A stretch of DNA of 64,000 nt. Origin: Pseudanabaena sp. PCC 6802 (lineage in GTDB: Bacteria > Cyanobacteriota > Cyanobacteriia > Pseudanabaenales > Pseudanabaenaceae). The notes below the pieces were generated by a model. That model did not search any database, was not told the DNA's origin, and saw only the letters and a list, made by a program, of their open reading frames with translations. Where the stretch lies: positions 44,935 to 108,934 of the forward strand of contig NZ_KB235911.1 of NCBI RefSeq assembly GCF_000332175.1. The letters run 5' to 3'. The stretch's first letter is position 1. The number at the start of each line of letters is the position of its first letter. Shown here one piece after another: positions 15,701-23,535 of the stretch. The translations under genes were made by a program, and so were the position numbers.

Positions 15701-16196
15701 GTTTTACTTCTGTGCCGACTACGATCTGCCAGCCGCACTCAAGGCCAAAGCAGTCAGAGCCGTAGATATTACCCCAAAAGCTGGCACTAACGCCGAGCAA
15801 CTATGGCTGCAGGTAACCGATGCCTTCCAAAAAATTTACGACAATTTGGGTCGCCCCCCCACCCAGGCCGAAATTACCGACTTTGTCGGTATAAAGCAGT
15901 CGTATTTATCCAAGCTATTTACTCAATTTGCCGGAGGTTGGAAGGAGTGGCTAAAAATATTCCAAAGTCTATTAGATACTCCTTATAGGTTTTGGAATAT
16001 TTCCGACCCCGACTATCAGTCCTTGGCGGAGAAATATCTACCAATCCTGGCGCACTACCCACCTACAGACTTGCTGAAGGAATTTTGCGATATCATTGCG
16101 GCTGTAGGCTGGCAGGGCTGGCAAAGAATTTTAGGACTTACTGCTTTTGATACGCGATCGCGCTTAGCCAGAGCTATGATTAATGCTTTAACTTAG
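12774..16196 (+). CDS. CyRepA1-type plasmid replication protein (primase/helicase-like)
   Basis: This 1140-aa protein resembles the CyRepA1 family of cyanobacterial plasmid replication proteins. Residues 18-45 form a Cys/His cluster (CPICQGIRRDC..CRHD) like a primase zinc finger. Next is a DUF3854/Toprim-like region (NLSDRGLSDDQIDQGMF, GLAEGFLKPYIAAQKLKTIVIGAAGGNF, TIQLYPDAGA). Residues 459-466 are a Walker A (GTGKS) that opens the helicase-like half, with CATCHLQAVC and a later GRLRAHL arginine-finger-like motif. The C-terminus carries a small HTH-like part (PTQAEITDFVGIKQSYLSKLF). It would unwind and prime DNA at a replicon origin. Its presence beside ccmO suggests an integrated plasmid. 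Confidence 0.75.
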   Translation: MITEKSLFPTPKFAPLRKNCPICQGIRRDCRINRDSEIVHCRHDISAVPGFQFIGQDKIGFNMWIADDRDRKPYTAAPRSNRLDRNRRKASAVPRLSLSLHDRDRAIQILLAQLDLNPAHRQNLSDRGLSDDQIDQGMFRSVAPGQPISHIDARLAGIDPSGQKLLINQAGIICPIWDVSGQIVGWQTRFDRDENGKYRWPTSRTKQNPKGATAHLPNGEMPLTCCRPDQTQAIAGQHKIGLAEGFLKPYIAAQKLKTIVIGAAGGNFSSSPQTLKTYLDTLSAELSTKTIQLYPDAGAIANFNVLRQYQKAIALVTSWGYEIEIAWWGQADKSDRDIDELPDGTSIDYITPDAFFALCSPDMQRRLTDNTAEDIGMLYRLKLWLGRAIDRYLPHQGFEAPQPKPPKQIPTTITYKPGKLPRPQDGNCPEIIIFKPGQRLQLLRELVMAGWQHILDRSAPGTGKSHEAGTATPGSLGARQLFYFSHQHRNPTVATIESHYTDLPVRHNGMKLDRDRQTPSGKPWQVWPQGAEKPDTTGNCFRTPLFHTLRSKNIPNIESADNPICATCHLQAVCQGKSGDGFGFRHGRREALQRDRVRAHPDSAPNLDYDWGNVGIFWDEAIPTISPTHSIAARLTDIDRAIATLATELPDRYQELRPAFAAIRARLNGELDKPYYGWSDRDLKQALGEVPANIADILAEVAKVMEPDLNFLEMPDGIDVSAIAGLTKAEASLLRSASQSLRQADYQEAKQQIQERLLLNWLVPFLLVWSGQETGALRIDGDRLTITTRNNRHGAIARAARWNCYQDATATTEYLGLWLGISPQQIIAIAQALPQHDNLEVIQVGGLGLAGKNRSEVCDLRINALKQSLQEKYPDLGVIDWKAKAKSGDGAWFVTSRGSNSFETRSAIASFGIPYTNIGSLADRYIALTGQAIDREDNAEDGSSEFQAFVQWTTNAEILQAVGRLRAHLRPEQKLTFYFCADYDLPAALKAKAVRAVDITPKAGTNAEQLWLQVTDAFQKIYDNLGRPPTQAEITDFVGIKQSYLSKLFTQFAGGWKEWLKIFQSLLDTPYRFWNISDPDYQSLAEKYLPILAHYPPTDLLKEFCDIIAAVGWQGWQRILGLTAFDTRSRLARAMINALT

Positions 16197-16224
16197 ACAT
16201 AAGAATAGTTCGCGTGGAGAAACC

Positions 16225-18720
16225 TTGGTGGCTAAGAAACGTTTTCCAAAACTCGAACAGCGCAGGGCACCGATTACCCAGGATGGGTTTCAGACGCAAC
16301 TGCAATCTTTGCTAAGGCAGCAAAAATATCGGCAGGCGATCGAAGAAATTCGCAAGGCTTTACGCGTTCAGCCCGATCTCAAGATTTCCCCTTCCGAGGC
16401 GGAAATTTGGTTGCTGCGTGGCAAGCAGGAATTCCAAAAGAAAGACTTTAAGCAGGCGGCAGCTTCGTTCCAGTGTGCTGTGCAGCTAGGTTTAACTGGT
16501 GAAGTGCACTACTGGTTGGCAAAATCTTTGTTAGAGCGCGATCTGATCGACGACGCGATCGCGCAAATTCAGCCTGCCTTTGCAGATGGTAGTTTGCCCA
16601 AAGAGTACAGTATTTGCTATGCCAAGCTGTTGTTGCTAAAGGGAGATACCGAAGCGGTCGAGCAGTTGTTAAGCCAGCAGGTCAAGCGCTTTCCCTCCGC
16701 CCATCAAAACTGGCTGCGCGGTGTTTTGGCTCTCAAAGCCGAGCAGCCTAAAGTGGCTCTCACAGAATTTCAAAAGGTCAAGCAGCCTGTCACGCAGGGC
16801 GATCGACCTGATATTTGGCAGATTTACACTCAACAGGTCTTGCAAAACTGGGAGGCAGCAGCTCAAAAATTGGGGTTAGACAATACACCCAAGAGCGGGT
16901 TCTCCTTCGATCTCAAGCAACCAGCCTATGCCGTCGATCCAAGATTAATGCAGTTAGCTCTCCTCCAAAAGTTTAAAACTGGCAAGCCGTCTTTACAGAG
17001 CATGCGCTTAAATCAGAATAGTCAGGCTTCTATAGAGATGTTGCGCGTTATTGACATGTTGGAATTGATTGACGAGGACAATCTCCATGATGCTGCCCAT
17101 GTGTTACTAAAGCTCGATCGTCGCTCTACCCAATTCCCAGAAGTAGCGGCAATGCGTCCATCTCTGCTACTCCTAGCAGGGCAGCAGGCGATGATCCAAG
17201 GAGAAATGTCCTGCGCTTCCGAGTTTTTGCAGCTAGCGCAGCGGGAGCAACCTTTCGATCCGCAGCGATCGGTCAATTTAATGAAGGTTCTGGATCTTAA
17301 TGAAGACTATCAAGAACTACAGTTGTTGATTACCAAGTTGCTCAAATGGTTGGAGCGAGAGATCGAGCAGAATCCCCATGACTGGTCGGACGATCGCCGT
17401 AAAGCTACTCTGGCTTATGGGTACTGCCGCTTGGCCGATACCTGGATAGCGATGGGACGGGAGCGCACTGCGATGGGGTCTCTGCAAACGGCAGAGCGTA
17501 TTTGGGCGGACTCTCCCGAGGTCAAAGGGCGGCGGGGGCTAGTTGCCGACATGGAAGGGCGTTATGACGATGCCACTCAATTGCTAACTCAGGCACTAGA
17601 AGAAGGCTGCCGCTCGCAGGAAGTTTATGGAGCGCTGCTCGAAATCTGGAAAAATTTAGGTAAGCCGGAAGTTGCGCTGGAGACGCGCCGCCGCTTTGGT
17701 AAAAGGTTTGGCGATCTCAGTCCTGAAGCAGATATAGAAGTTTTGCCTTGGGTTGATGCTCTGTCTACGGGCAGCTATCCTTTCTTTAGTCGCTTAGTAA
17801 AGGAGGCGAGTCAGAACGATCCTGCCATGCGTGCCTGTCAGATTTTTGTAGAATTGGCGCGAGGTGAAACCAAAGACGGCCAAAAGATCGTGCTCGACCA
17901 GTCCCAGGCCGTGCAAAAATGGGATGCCCTGTTACAAGGGCGATCGCCAAAAGAGAGCGTACCGATTTTGCAAGCGATCGCCCTGTGCCTGCAAATGTTT
18001 GCCAAACGGGAAAAGGGCATTGCCGCTCTCATTACGCAATATATGCTCAAACTGTCCGATCTGCGGACAGAACATCCAGAGGCTGCCGTAGCCTATCTCA
18101 CGATCTTGGCACTCAAGGAGCGCGATCTCAAAAAACTGGAAATTCCATTCCAGTCTTACCTGCGTACCGTGCCCCAACCTGGCAATGCTCTGGCTCAGAT
18201 TCAACTCCACGTGCGCCGCTATGCCCAAACCATTCTCCAGGATAGAGTTTTATCTCCCTCGATCGAGGATGCCCTCAGCCGAGAACCCCAAAACCCCCTG
18301 CTACTACTGGCGAAAGCTACAACTTACCCGATCGATTCTCCCCACTATGAGGAATTCAAGCAACAGGGATTTGAGATTGCGCGGCGTTTGCAGGATGCCA
18401 AAGCTTTGCAAGCGTTTCGGGAGGAAGAGGCTTTCCTGAGCGCTCGGTACGTCCAAGAGGCAATGCCATCACCCGAGCGCTTCGATGATTTTGATATGGG
18501 AGACTTGGAAGACTTGCTCGATAGTCTGATCGGCAACATGCTAGGCGGCAAGGTGCCTCAAGATGAGTTGAAACGCATGCTACCCGATCTCAAACGCATG
18601 ATGATGAACGATCTCCCTGACTTTGAAGAGGAGGAAGAAGATAGTGGCTTTGGCTTTGGCTTTCCTTTTGGTGGCTTCCCTGGCTCTAAAAAATCTTCTA
18701 AGCCTAGAAGAAGAGGATAA
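16225..18720 (+). CDS. Large TPR protein of the Hsp70 module
   Basis: This 831-aa soluble protein is built of degenerate tetratricopeptide repeats (for example RQQKYRQAIEEIRKALRVQP, AEIWLLRGKQEFQKKDFKQAAASF, MEGRYDDATQLLTQALEEG). It ends in an acidic segment (DDFDMGDLEDLLDSLIGN, FEEEEED) and a GFGFGFPFGGFPGSKK tail. The start is TTG 16225 or GTG 16228; both are non-ATG, and the sequence GTGGAGAAACC lies upstream. It precedes J-domain, GrpE and DnaK genes in the same direction, so it may be a client-binding or scaffold component of that chaperone set. The role is inferred from context. Confidence 0.75.
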   Translation: MVAKKRFPKLEQRRAPITQDGFQTQLQSLLRQQKYRQAIEEIRKALRVQPDLKISPSEAEIWLLRGKQEFQKKDFKQAAASFQCAVQLGLTGEVHYWLAKSLLERDLIDDAIAQIQPAFADGSLPKEYSICYAKLLLLKGDTEAVEQLLSQQVKRFPSAHQNWLRGVLALKAEQPKVALTEFQKVKQPVTQGDRPDIWQIYTQQVLQNWEAAAQKLGLDNTPKSGFSFDLKQPAYAVDPRLMQLALLQKFKTGKPSLQSMRLNQNSQASIEMLRVIDMLELIDEDNLHDAAHVLLKLDRRSTQFPEVAAMRPSLLLLAGQQAMIQGEMSCASEFLQLAQREQPFDPQRSVNLMKVLDLNEDYQELQLLITKLLKWLEREIEQNPHDWSDDRRKATLAYGYCRLADTWIAMGRERTAMGSLQTAERIWADSPEVKGRRGLVADMEGRYDDATQLLTQALEEGCRSQEVYGALLEIWKNLGKPEVALETRRRFGKRFGDLSPEADIEVLPWVDALSTGSYPFFSRLVKEASQNDPAMRACQIFVELARGETKDGQKIVLDQSQAVQKWDALLQGRSPKESVPILQAIALCLQMFAKREKGIAALITQYMLKLSDLRTEHPEAAVAYLTILALKERDLKKLEIPFQSYLRTVPQPGNALAQIQLHVRRYAQTILQDRVLSPSIEDALSREPQNPLLLLAKATTYPIDSPHYEEFKQQGFEIARRLQDAKALQAFREEEAFLSARYVQEAMPSPERFDDFDMGDLEDLLDSLIGNMLGGKVPQDELKRMLPDLKRMMMNDLPDFEEEEEDSGFGFGFPFGGFPGSKKSSKPRRRG

Positions 18721-18740
18721 TAGCCAATAGCTAATAGCTA

Positions 18741-18849
18741 TAGCAGTTTTCACTTGAGAACGGGTTTTATTTTTGGGGTGAAGGGGTTCCACCCCTTCTT
18801 GGGGGCAACGCCCCCAAACCCCCTACTCTTTCCGATCTGAAAACCGCTA
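18741..18849. repeat. Repeat family A, copy 3
   Basis: This 109-bp copy has ends TAGCAGTTTTCA (one mismatch) and TGAAAACCGCTA, with a GGGGTGAAGGGGTT/CCACCCCTTC hairpin and a GGGGGC/GCCCCC hairpin. It separates the large TPR gene from the J-domain gene. Its strong hairpins may attenuate read-through between them. Confidence 0.8.
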
Positions 18850-18879
18850 TATATTACACAAATCATTTCAGATTGCTAT

Positions 18880-19179
18880 ATGACTTCTCACTACGATCGC
18901 CTTGGTGTATTATCCACAGCCACTCCTGCTGAAATTAAAGCCGCCTATCATGCCAAACTGAAGGAATTTCCCGCCCACAGCCACCCCGATGAATTTAAAG
19001 CCATTCGTTCCGCCTACGAAGCTATTCGTAAAGAAGGATCGTCCCAATCGGATGATTTCTTTTTTACCTTCCGACCCTTAGAAATAAAGCTTGAACCTGA
19101 AGTTTTAAACCAATTGCGCAAACGCGTGAGCGATCGCTTAGAGATTAGCCTGGAACAACTAATCAAGGAAACATTTTGA
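18880..19179 (+). CDS. J-domain protein (DnaJ-like, J-domain only)
   Basis: This 99-aa protein starts with a J-domain: HYDRLGVLSTATPAEIKAAYHAKLKEFPAHSHPDEFKAIRSAYEAIRKE. The catalytic HPD tripeptide is present. J-domains stimulate the ATPase of Hsp70. There is no Gly/Phe region, zinc finger or substrate-binding domain, and the remaining 40 residues are helical (VLNQLRKRVSDRLEISLEQL). It is one gene away from the GrpE- and DnaK-like genes, with an IS inserted between, so it probably serves the DnaK of this module. Confidence 0.85.
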   Translation: MTSHYDRLGVLSTATPAEIKAAYHAKLKEFPAHSHPDEFKAIRSAYEAIRKEGSSQSDDFFFTFRPLEIKLEPEVLNQLRKRVSDRLEISLEQLIKETF

Positions 19180-19212
19180 GCTTTTGGCATTAGGTTCATA
19201 GAATATTCATCA

Positions 19213-20536
19213 GAAAAATGGGTAGAAACCCCGTCCTTTAGCAACGCGGAGGACGGCTTTACATTAATCAAATTGAGTACCTCACAAAATGCGTGCTATA
19301 ATGTGAAGTATGGAAAAAGCTTTCAAGTACCGATTCTATCCAACTCCTGAGCAAGAAACCTTGCTAAGAAGAACGATGGGATGCGCTCGACTTGTCTATA
19401 ACCGTGCCCTCGCCGCAAGGACTGAAGCATGGTACGAAAGACAAGAACGAGTTGGGTATATTGAAACTTCTGCAATGCTGACTCAATGGAAAAAGCAAGA
19501 AGACTTGCAATTTCTTAATGAGGTTAGCTGTGTACCATTGCAACAAGGACTGAGGCATCTCCAAACAGCCTTTAGTAACTTTTTTGCAGGAAGGGCAAAA
19601 TACCCCAACTTCAAGAAAAAACATCACGGTGGCAGTGCTGAATTTACTAAGTCCGCTTTCAGATGGAAAGATGGCAAAGTATTTTTGGCTAAAAGCTCTG
19701 AACCGCTTGCTATCCGTTGGAGTCGTCAACTCCCTAAAGGCGCAGAACCTTCTACCATTACGGTAAAGCTTTCGCCCTCTGGACGTTGGACAGTTTCTTT
19801 GTTGGTGGATATCGAGATCGAGCCATTGCCTAAGTCTCCTAATCAGATTGGAATTGATTTGGGTATAACAAGTTTGATCGCCTTGAGTAATGGCGAAAAG
19901 GTTGCTAATCCCAAAAGATTTGCTGCTAAACGTATCAAGCTGCGTAAAGCAAAGAAAGCGTTGAGTCGTAAGCAAAAAGGGTCTAACAACCGACAGAAAG
20001 CCCGTCTCAAAGCAGCAAAAGTGCATCAAGAAATTAGCGATGCGCGTAATGATTTTCTTCACAAGTTGACAACTCAATTGGTGCGTGAGAACCAAACCAT
20101 CGCAATTGAGGATTTGGCTGTGAAGAATATGGTCAAGAATCGGAAACTTGCCCTTGCTATCAGTGATGCTAGCTGGGGTGAATTGGTCAGACAACTTAAA
20201 TATAAATCCGACTGGTATGGTCGGACTCTCGTTAAAATTGACCGTTGGTTTCCGAGTTCTAAGCGTTGTGGGCATTGCGGTCACATCGTTGATAAGTTGC
20301 CGTTGAATATCAGGGAGTGGGATTGCCCTAAGTGCGGTACGCATCACGATAGAGACGTTAATGCCGCTAACAATATTCTTGCCGCAGGGCTTGCGGTTAA
20401 AGTCTGTGGAGCGAACATAAGACCTGATAGGCATGAGTCTAAAGGGCAGTTGCGAAACCCTAGTAATGGGAAGAAACAGAAACCTAAGTCGTGAGTCTTA
20501 GGAATCACCGTTGCTTTAGCTCGGTGAGGATGTCAA
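19213..20536 (+). mobile_element. tnpB-only IS (IS1341-type) of the IS200/IS605 family
   Basis: The element holds only tnpB. Its left end has the hairpin-forming CCCGTCCTTT..GGAGGACGG (about 19228-19256), sharing CCGTCC/GGACGG with the left end of the IS at 2-3.7 kb. Its right end is GAATCACCG-TTGCTTTAGCT-CGGTGAGGATGTCAA, ending at 20536, the same layout as the first element. It needs TnpA in trans to move. It sits between the J-domain and GrpE genes without breaking either. The left boundary is approximate. Confidence 0.8.
19310..20494 (+). CDS. tnpB: TnpB RNA-guided nuclease (second copy, different lineage)
   Basis: This 394-aa TnpB is complete. It begins MEKAFKYRFYPTPEQETLLRR. The RuvC residues are D183 in GIDLGITSLI, E267 in AIEDLAVKNMVKN, and D349 in HHDRDVNAANN. 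The zinc ribbon cysteines are C320, C323, C339 and C342. It differs clearly from the TnpB at 2.1-3.3 kb through most of its length, though the two IS share end hairpins. A guide RNA would span its 3' end and the hairpin near 20503-20530. A long antisense frame inside it is a shadow. Confidence 0.95.
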   Translation: MEKAFKYRFYPTPEQETLLRRTMGCARLVYNRALAARTEAWYERQERVGYIETSAMLTQWKKQEDLQFLNEVSCVPLQQGLRHLQTAFSNFFAGRAKYPNFKKKHHGGSAEFTKSAFRWKDGKVFLAKSSEPLAIRWSRQLPKGAEPSTITVKLSPSGRWTVSLLVDIEIEPLPKSPNQIGIDLGITSLIALSNGEKVANPKRFAAKRIKLRKAKKALSRKQKGSNNRQKARLKAAKVHQEISDARNDFLHKLTTQLVRENQTIAIEDLAVKNMVKNRKLALAISDASWGELVRQLKYKSDWYGRTLVKIDRWFPSSKRCGHCGHIVDKLPLNIREWDCPKCGTHHDRDVNAANNILAAGLAVKVCGANIRPDRHESKGQLRNPSNGKKQKPKS

Positions 20537-20586
20537 AAAATATATTGTTACTGAAAAAAATCTATTGACATGTGGAATAATCCAGC

Positions 20587-21315
20587 ATGATAGATCGACA
20601 AGCGCTATTTGAGAAATTTCTTGCGGCTCTGGAGACACCGCCACCTTTACCAGAGTATTTGGGCGAGCCGCCCACATCGGTGATGGATTTCGATCCATAT
20701 CAGATGGTGGCTGAATGGATTGCTCTGCGGCACGAACTCAAACAGCAAGGTAAACTATTTCAAGCAAGTCAAAATACGATGCAAGTAGCTTTGGCAGAGC
20801 TACAGGCTCAGAAGTCTGACTTGCAGCAACAGCTAGCCAATAGCCGCTCCCAGGAGGTATCTCAAAGCGATCGTAAAGCTCTATGGCGCGATTTAATTGG
20901 TGTAGTAGATGCGCTCGATCGCGCTTGTAGTCATTGGCAAGAACAGATTGCATCTCTCGATCGCGATCTCACAGATGCCGCAAATCATCCCCAGCCTTTT
21001 TGGCAAAAATGGCTCCAGCCTGCCACGTCCTCTGTGCCATCATCGTTAAGCGATGTACGCGATGTATTGGTCAGCGATTTACAAGGCATAGATCTAATTC
21101 GGCGATCGCTCCTCGACGTTTTGCGCGAACGACAAGTAGTACCGATTGCAGCGCAGGGCAAGCCATTCGATCCTAAACACATGTATGCGATCTCTCGTCA
21201 GATCGCCCCAGGTTTTCCAGAGAACACAGTTATACAAGAGGTAGTGCGAGGGTATATGTGGGAATCGCAAGTCCTGCGAGAAGCACAAGTGATTGTGGCG
21301 ACAGAACAAGGATAA
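20587..21315 (+). CDS. GrpE-like nucleotide exchange factor
   Basis: This 242-aa protein has a coiled-coil middle (LAELQAQKSDLQQQLANS) and the GrpE beta domain near its C-terminus (LRERQVVPIAAQGKPFDPKHMYAISRQ, VIQEVVRGYMWESQVLREAQVIVA). GrpE proteins release ADP from DnaK. The N-terminal 60 residues (LPEYLGEPPTSVMDFDPYQMVAEW) are unlike standard GrpE, and the core is divergent, so this is a dedicated factor for the neighbouring Hsp70 rather than the housekeeping copy. It ends 22 bp before the dnaK start. Confidence 0.85.
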   Translation: MIDRQALFEKFLAALETPPPLPEYLGEPPTSVMDFDPYQMVAEWIALRHELKQQGKLFQASQNTMQVALAELQAQKSDLQQQLANSRSQEVSQSDRKALWRDLIGVVDALDRACSHWQEQIASLDRDLTDAANHPQPFWQKWLQPATSSVPSSLSDVRDVLVSDLQGIDLIRRSLLDVLRERQVVPIAAQGKPFDPKHMYAISRQIAPGFPENTVIQEVVRGYMWESQVLREAQVIVATEQG

Positions 21316-21337
21316 ACAGCAAGCAGGAGGCGAAGAA

Positions 21338-23125
21338 ATGAGTAGAACAGTTGGAATCGATCTAGGAACTACGAATTCAGAAGTAGCGATCGTTGAGAAT
21401 GGGCAAGCCCGGATTTTGCCCGGTGAAGATGGCGACCTGATGTTGCCATCCTGTGTGGGATTTAGCAATACGGGAAAATTGATAGTGGGGCGCGAAGCCC
21501 TGCGTCAGTACGCTGCCGCGCCCGAACGCACCGTGCGATCGATCAAGCGTTGGATGGGTACCGACCACACAACAACCCTCCGCGTCGGTGGTACTGGCTC
21601 CGAGGAAACGCGAGACTATTTGCCCCATGAAATTTCGGCGATGATTTTGCGATCGCTCAAGCAACGTGCGGAATCGGCTTTAGGCGAAGAAGTGACTCAA
21701 GCCGTGATTACGGTTCCCGCCTATTTTACCGATGCCCAACGGCAGGCAACCAAAACAGCGGGAGAAATTGCTGGATTTGAGGTGTTGCAGATTGTCAATG
21801 AGCCTACCGCCGCCGCTTTAGCGTATGACGTGCGATCTGAAGAAACGGAGCGGGTACTGGTGTATGACCTCGGTGGAGGTACTTTTGATGTGTCCGTGGT
21901 TGAGATTACGGGGGCGGTGACAGAAGTGCTGGCAAGTCACGGCAACAACCGCTTGGGAGGCGATGATTTCGATCGGCGGTTGCAACTGCACTTGGCAGAA
22001 TTGTTCCACCAGACCCATGATGTCAGCGTACCTGACGATGCTGCTACACAAGCGCGGCTGCTTCAGTCGGCGGAGCAAATTAAGATCGAGCTAAGCTCCC
22101 ATGCCTTTGCCCCAGTCAAAGAGGCGTTTTTGGGTACCAAAGGCAAGACCGCGCTGCACCTGGAAACAGAAATTGCCCGTTCTGATTTTGAAGATCTAAT
22201 TCGCCCGTTATTAGAAGAAACGTTAGAAGCGATCGACCGAGCGCTTGCCGATGCCAATTTAGTTGCTACCGATTTAGATCGAGTGATTTTAGTGGGCGGC
22301 TCTACCCGCGTTCCGCTCGTGCAAGAGATGGTGGCTGCACATCTGGGGCAGTTGCCCGTAGATGGTATACAGCCGGATCTCTGCGTGGCATTGGGGGCAG
22401 CCCTGCAAGCGGGCGTTTTGGCAGGTGAAGATGTTGAATCTATTTTGGTAGATGTGATCCCTCATTCTCTCGGGATTTCGGCAGCGGTGATGACACCGAT
22501 GGGTCTTATGCCAGGATTTTTCAGCGTCATTATCCCACGCAACAGTGTCGTGCCCGTATCGCGATCGGAGGTCTATTCTACGGTTTCTCCTAATCAACCT
22601 ATGGTTAGGATCGAAGTCTTTCAAGGCGAGAATCAACATGCTGAAGAAAATGTGCCATTAGGGGCTTATACAATTGAGGATATTCCGCCTGGTCCAGCCG
22701 GCAGCATTAAAATCGAAGTTCATTTTGATTTCGACCTCAACGGTATTCTCACTGTTACCACTACAGAAAAGGCTAAAGGACAAAAGGTAAAACTGGTTGT
22801 GGAGAATACGGCAGGCGTGCAGAAACTTTCGAGCCAGGATCTCAAGCAAGCTAGGGCTGATTTAGAGTCTCTATTTATGGAAGAAGATGAGATGTTTAAT
22901 GTAGATGTTGAAGATTCATCATCCACTGAAATTGATTCTGAATTAGAAAAACTGTTTGTCCAGGCTCGATCGCTATTAGACGTGCTGGAGGTAGAGCAGG
23001 CAGATGAATTACAGGATCTACTAGATCGCATGGAACAGGCGATCGCTGACGGAACAATGGCTACCATCGCTCAAATCCGGGAAGAGCTAGCAGACTTTGT
23101 GTACTACGCAAACAGCAATCTATGA
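21338..23125 (+). CDS. Hsp70/DnaK-family chaperone
   Basis: This 595-aa Hsp70 starts MSRTVGIDLGTTNSEVA; I chose ATG 21338 because GCAGGAGGCG precedes it, although the frame is open to 21293. The ATPase motifs are canonical: phosphate 1 GIDLGTTNS, NEPTAAALAYD, VYDLGGGTFDVSV, and VILVGGSTRVP. The substrate-binding beta domain follows (NQPMVRIEVFQGE, GSIKIEVHFDFDLNGILTVT). The lid is short and acidic and lacks the usual long alpha-helical end and Gly-rich tail. It therefore looks like a specialised paralogue within a J-GrpE-DnaK-TPR operon, next to an overlapping Zn/TPR gene. Confidence 0.92.
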   Translation: MSRTVGIDLGTTNSEVAIVENGQARILPGEDGDLMLPSCVGFSNTGKLIVGREALRQYAAAPERTVRSIKRWMGTDHTTTLRVGGTGSEETRDYLPHEISAMILRSLKQRAESALGEEVTQAVITVPAYFTDAQRQATKTAGEIAGFEVLQIVNEPTAAALAYDVRSEETERVLVYDLGGGTFDVSVVEITGAVTEVLASHGNNRLGGDDFDRRLQLHLAELFHQTHDVSVPDDAATQARLLQSAEQIKIELSSHAFAPVKEAFLGTKGKTALHLETEIARSDFEDLIRPLLEETLEAIDRALADANLVATDLDRVILVGGSTRVPLVQEMVAAHLGQLPVDGIQPDLCVALGAALQAGVLAGEDVESILVDVIPHSLGISAAVMTPMGLMPGFFSVIIPRNSVVPVSRSEVYSTVSPNQPMVRIEVFQGENQHAEENVPLGAYTIEDIPPGPAGSIKIEVHFDFDLNGILTVTTTEKAKGQKVKLVVENTAGVQKLSSQDLKQARADLESLFMEEDEMFNVDVEDSSSTEIDSELEKLFVQARSLLDVLEVEQADELQDLLDRMEQAIADGTMATIAQIREELADFVYYANSNL

Positions 23126-23535
23126 AATGTCCTGTTTGTCGCGCTACCTACCGCGTACCAGAGAAAGTAGAGAATTCTAATTCTGCTTCTGCCTATCTCT
23201 GTCGCCGTTGTGGAGTCGATCTCGCGCCGCTAATTCATCTACACGATCTGGCGATCTGGCATCACCATCAAGCCATTCAAGCTTTGCAAGCTGGCAATCT
23301 GCAAGAGGCAATGCAGAGCAACGAACGGGCATTGGCTCTATATTCCAATTGTGCTGATTTTTATGCCTTAGCAGGACAAATTTTGGCATTGCAGGGTGAG
23401 TTTGTACCTGCGATCGGAGCATGGCAAAAAGCCTTACAGATCGCTCCCGAGCACCCAAATGCTAGTAAATTTTTTCAGTTTTTCGCTCAGATTTTACCTG
23501 CTTCCACGCAATCTTTCTACTGGAGTTTAGACTAA
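23122..23535 (+). CDS. Zinc-ribbon plus TPR protein, C-terminus rewritten by an IS end
   Basis: This 137-aa protein overlaps the dnaK stop by four bases (ATGA), so it is translationally coupled to it. Residues 3-30 form a treble-clef or zinc-ribbon-like pair CPVC..CRRC, and residues 40-120 are TPR-like (AIQALQAGNLQEAMQSNERALALY). The last six codons (Tyr-Trp-Ser-Leu-Asp-stop) are encoded by the terminal inverted repeat of the IS starting at 23519, so the original C-terminus has been replaced. Fold and coupling suggest a co-chaperone. Confidence 0.75.
   Translation: MKCPVCRATYRVPEKVENSNSASAYLCRRCGVDLAPLIHLHDLAIWHHHQAIQALQAGNLQEAMQSNERALALYSNCADFYALAGQILALQGEFVPAIGAWQKALQIAPEHPNASKFFQFFAQILPASTQSFYWSLD

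Noticed and set aside
19364..20434. Long 356-codon open frame antisense to the second tnpB
   Set aside because: It lies wholly opposite a complete TnpB with all catalytic residues, has no family features and no ribosome site. It is a shadow frame.
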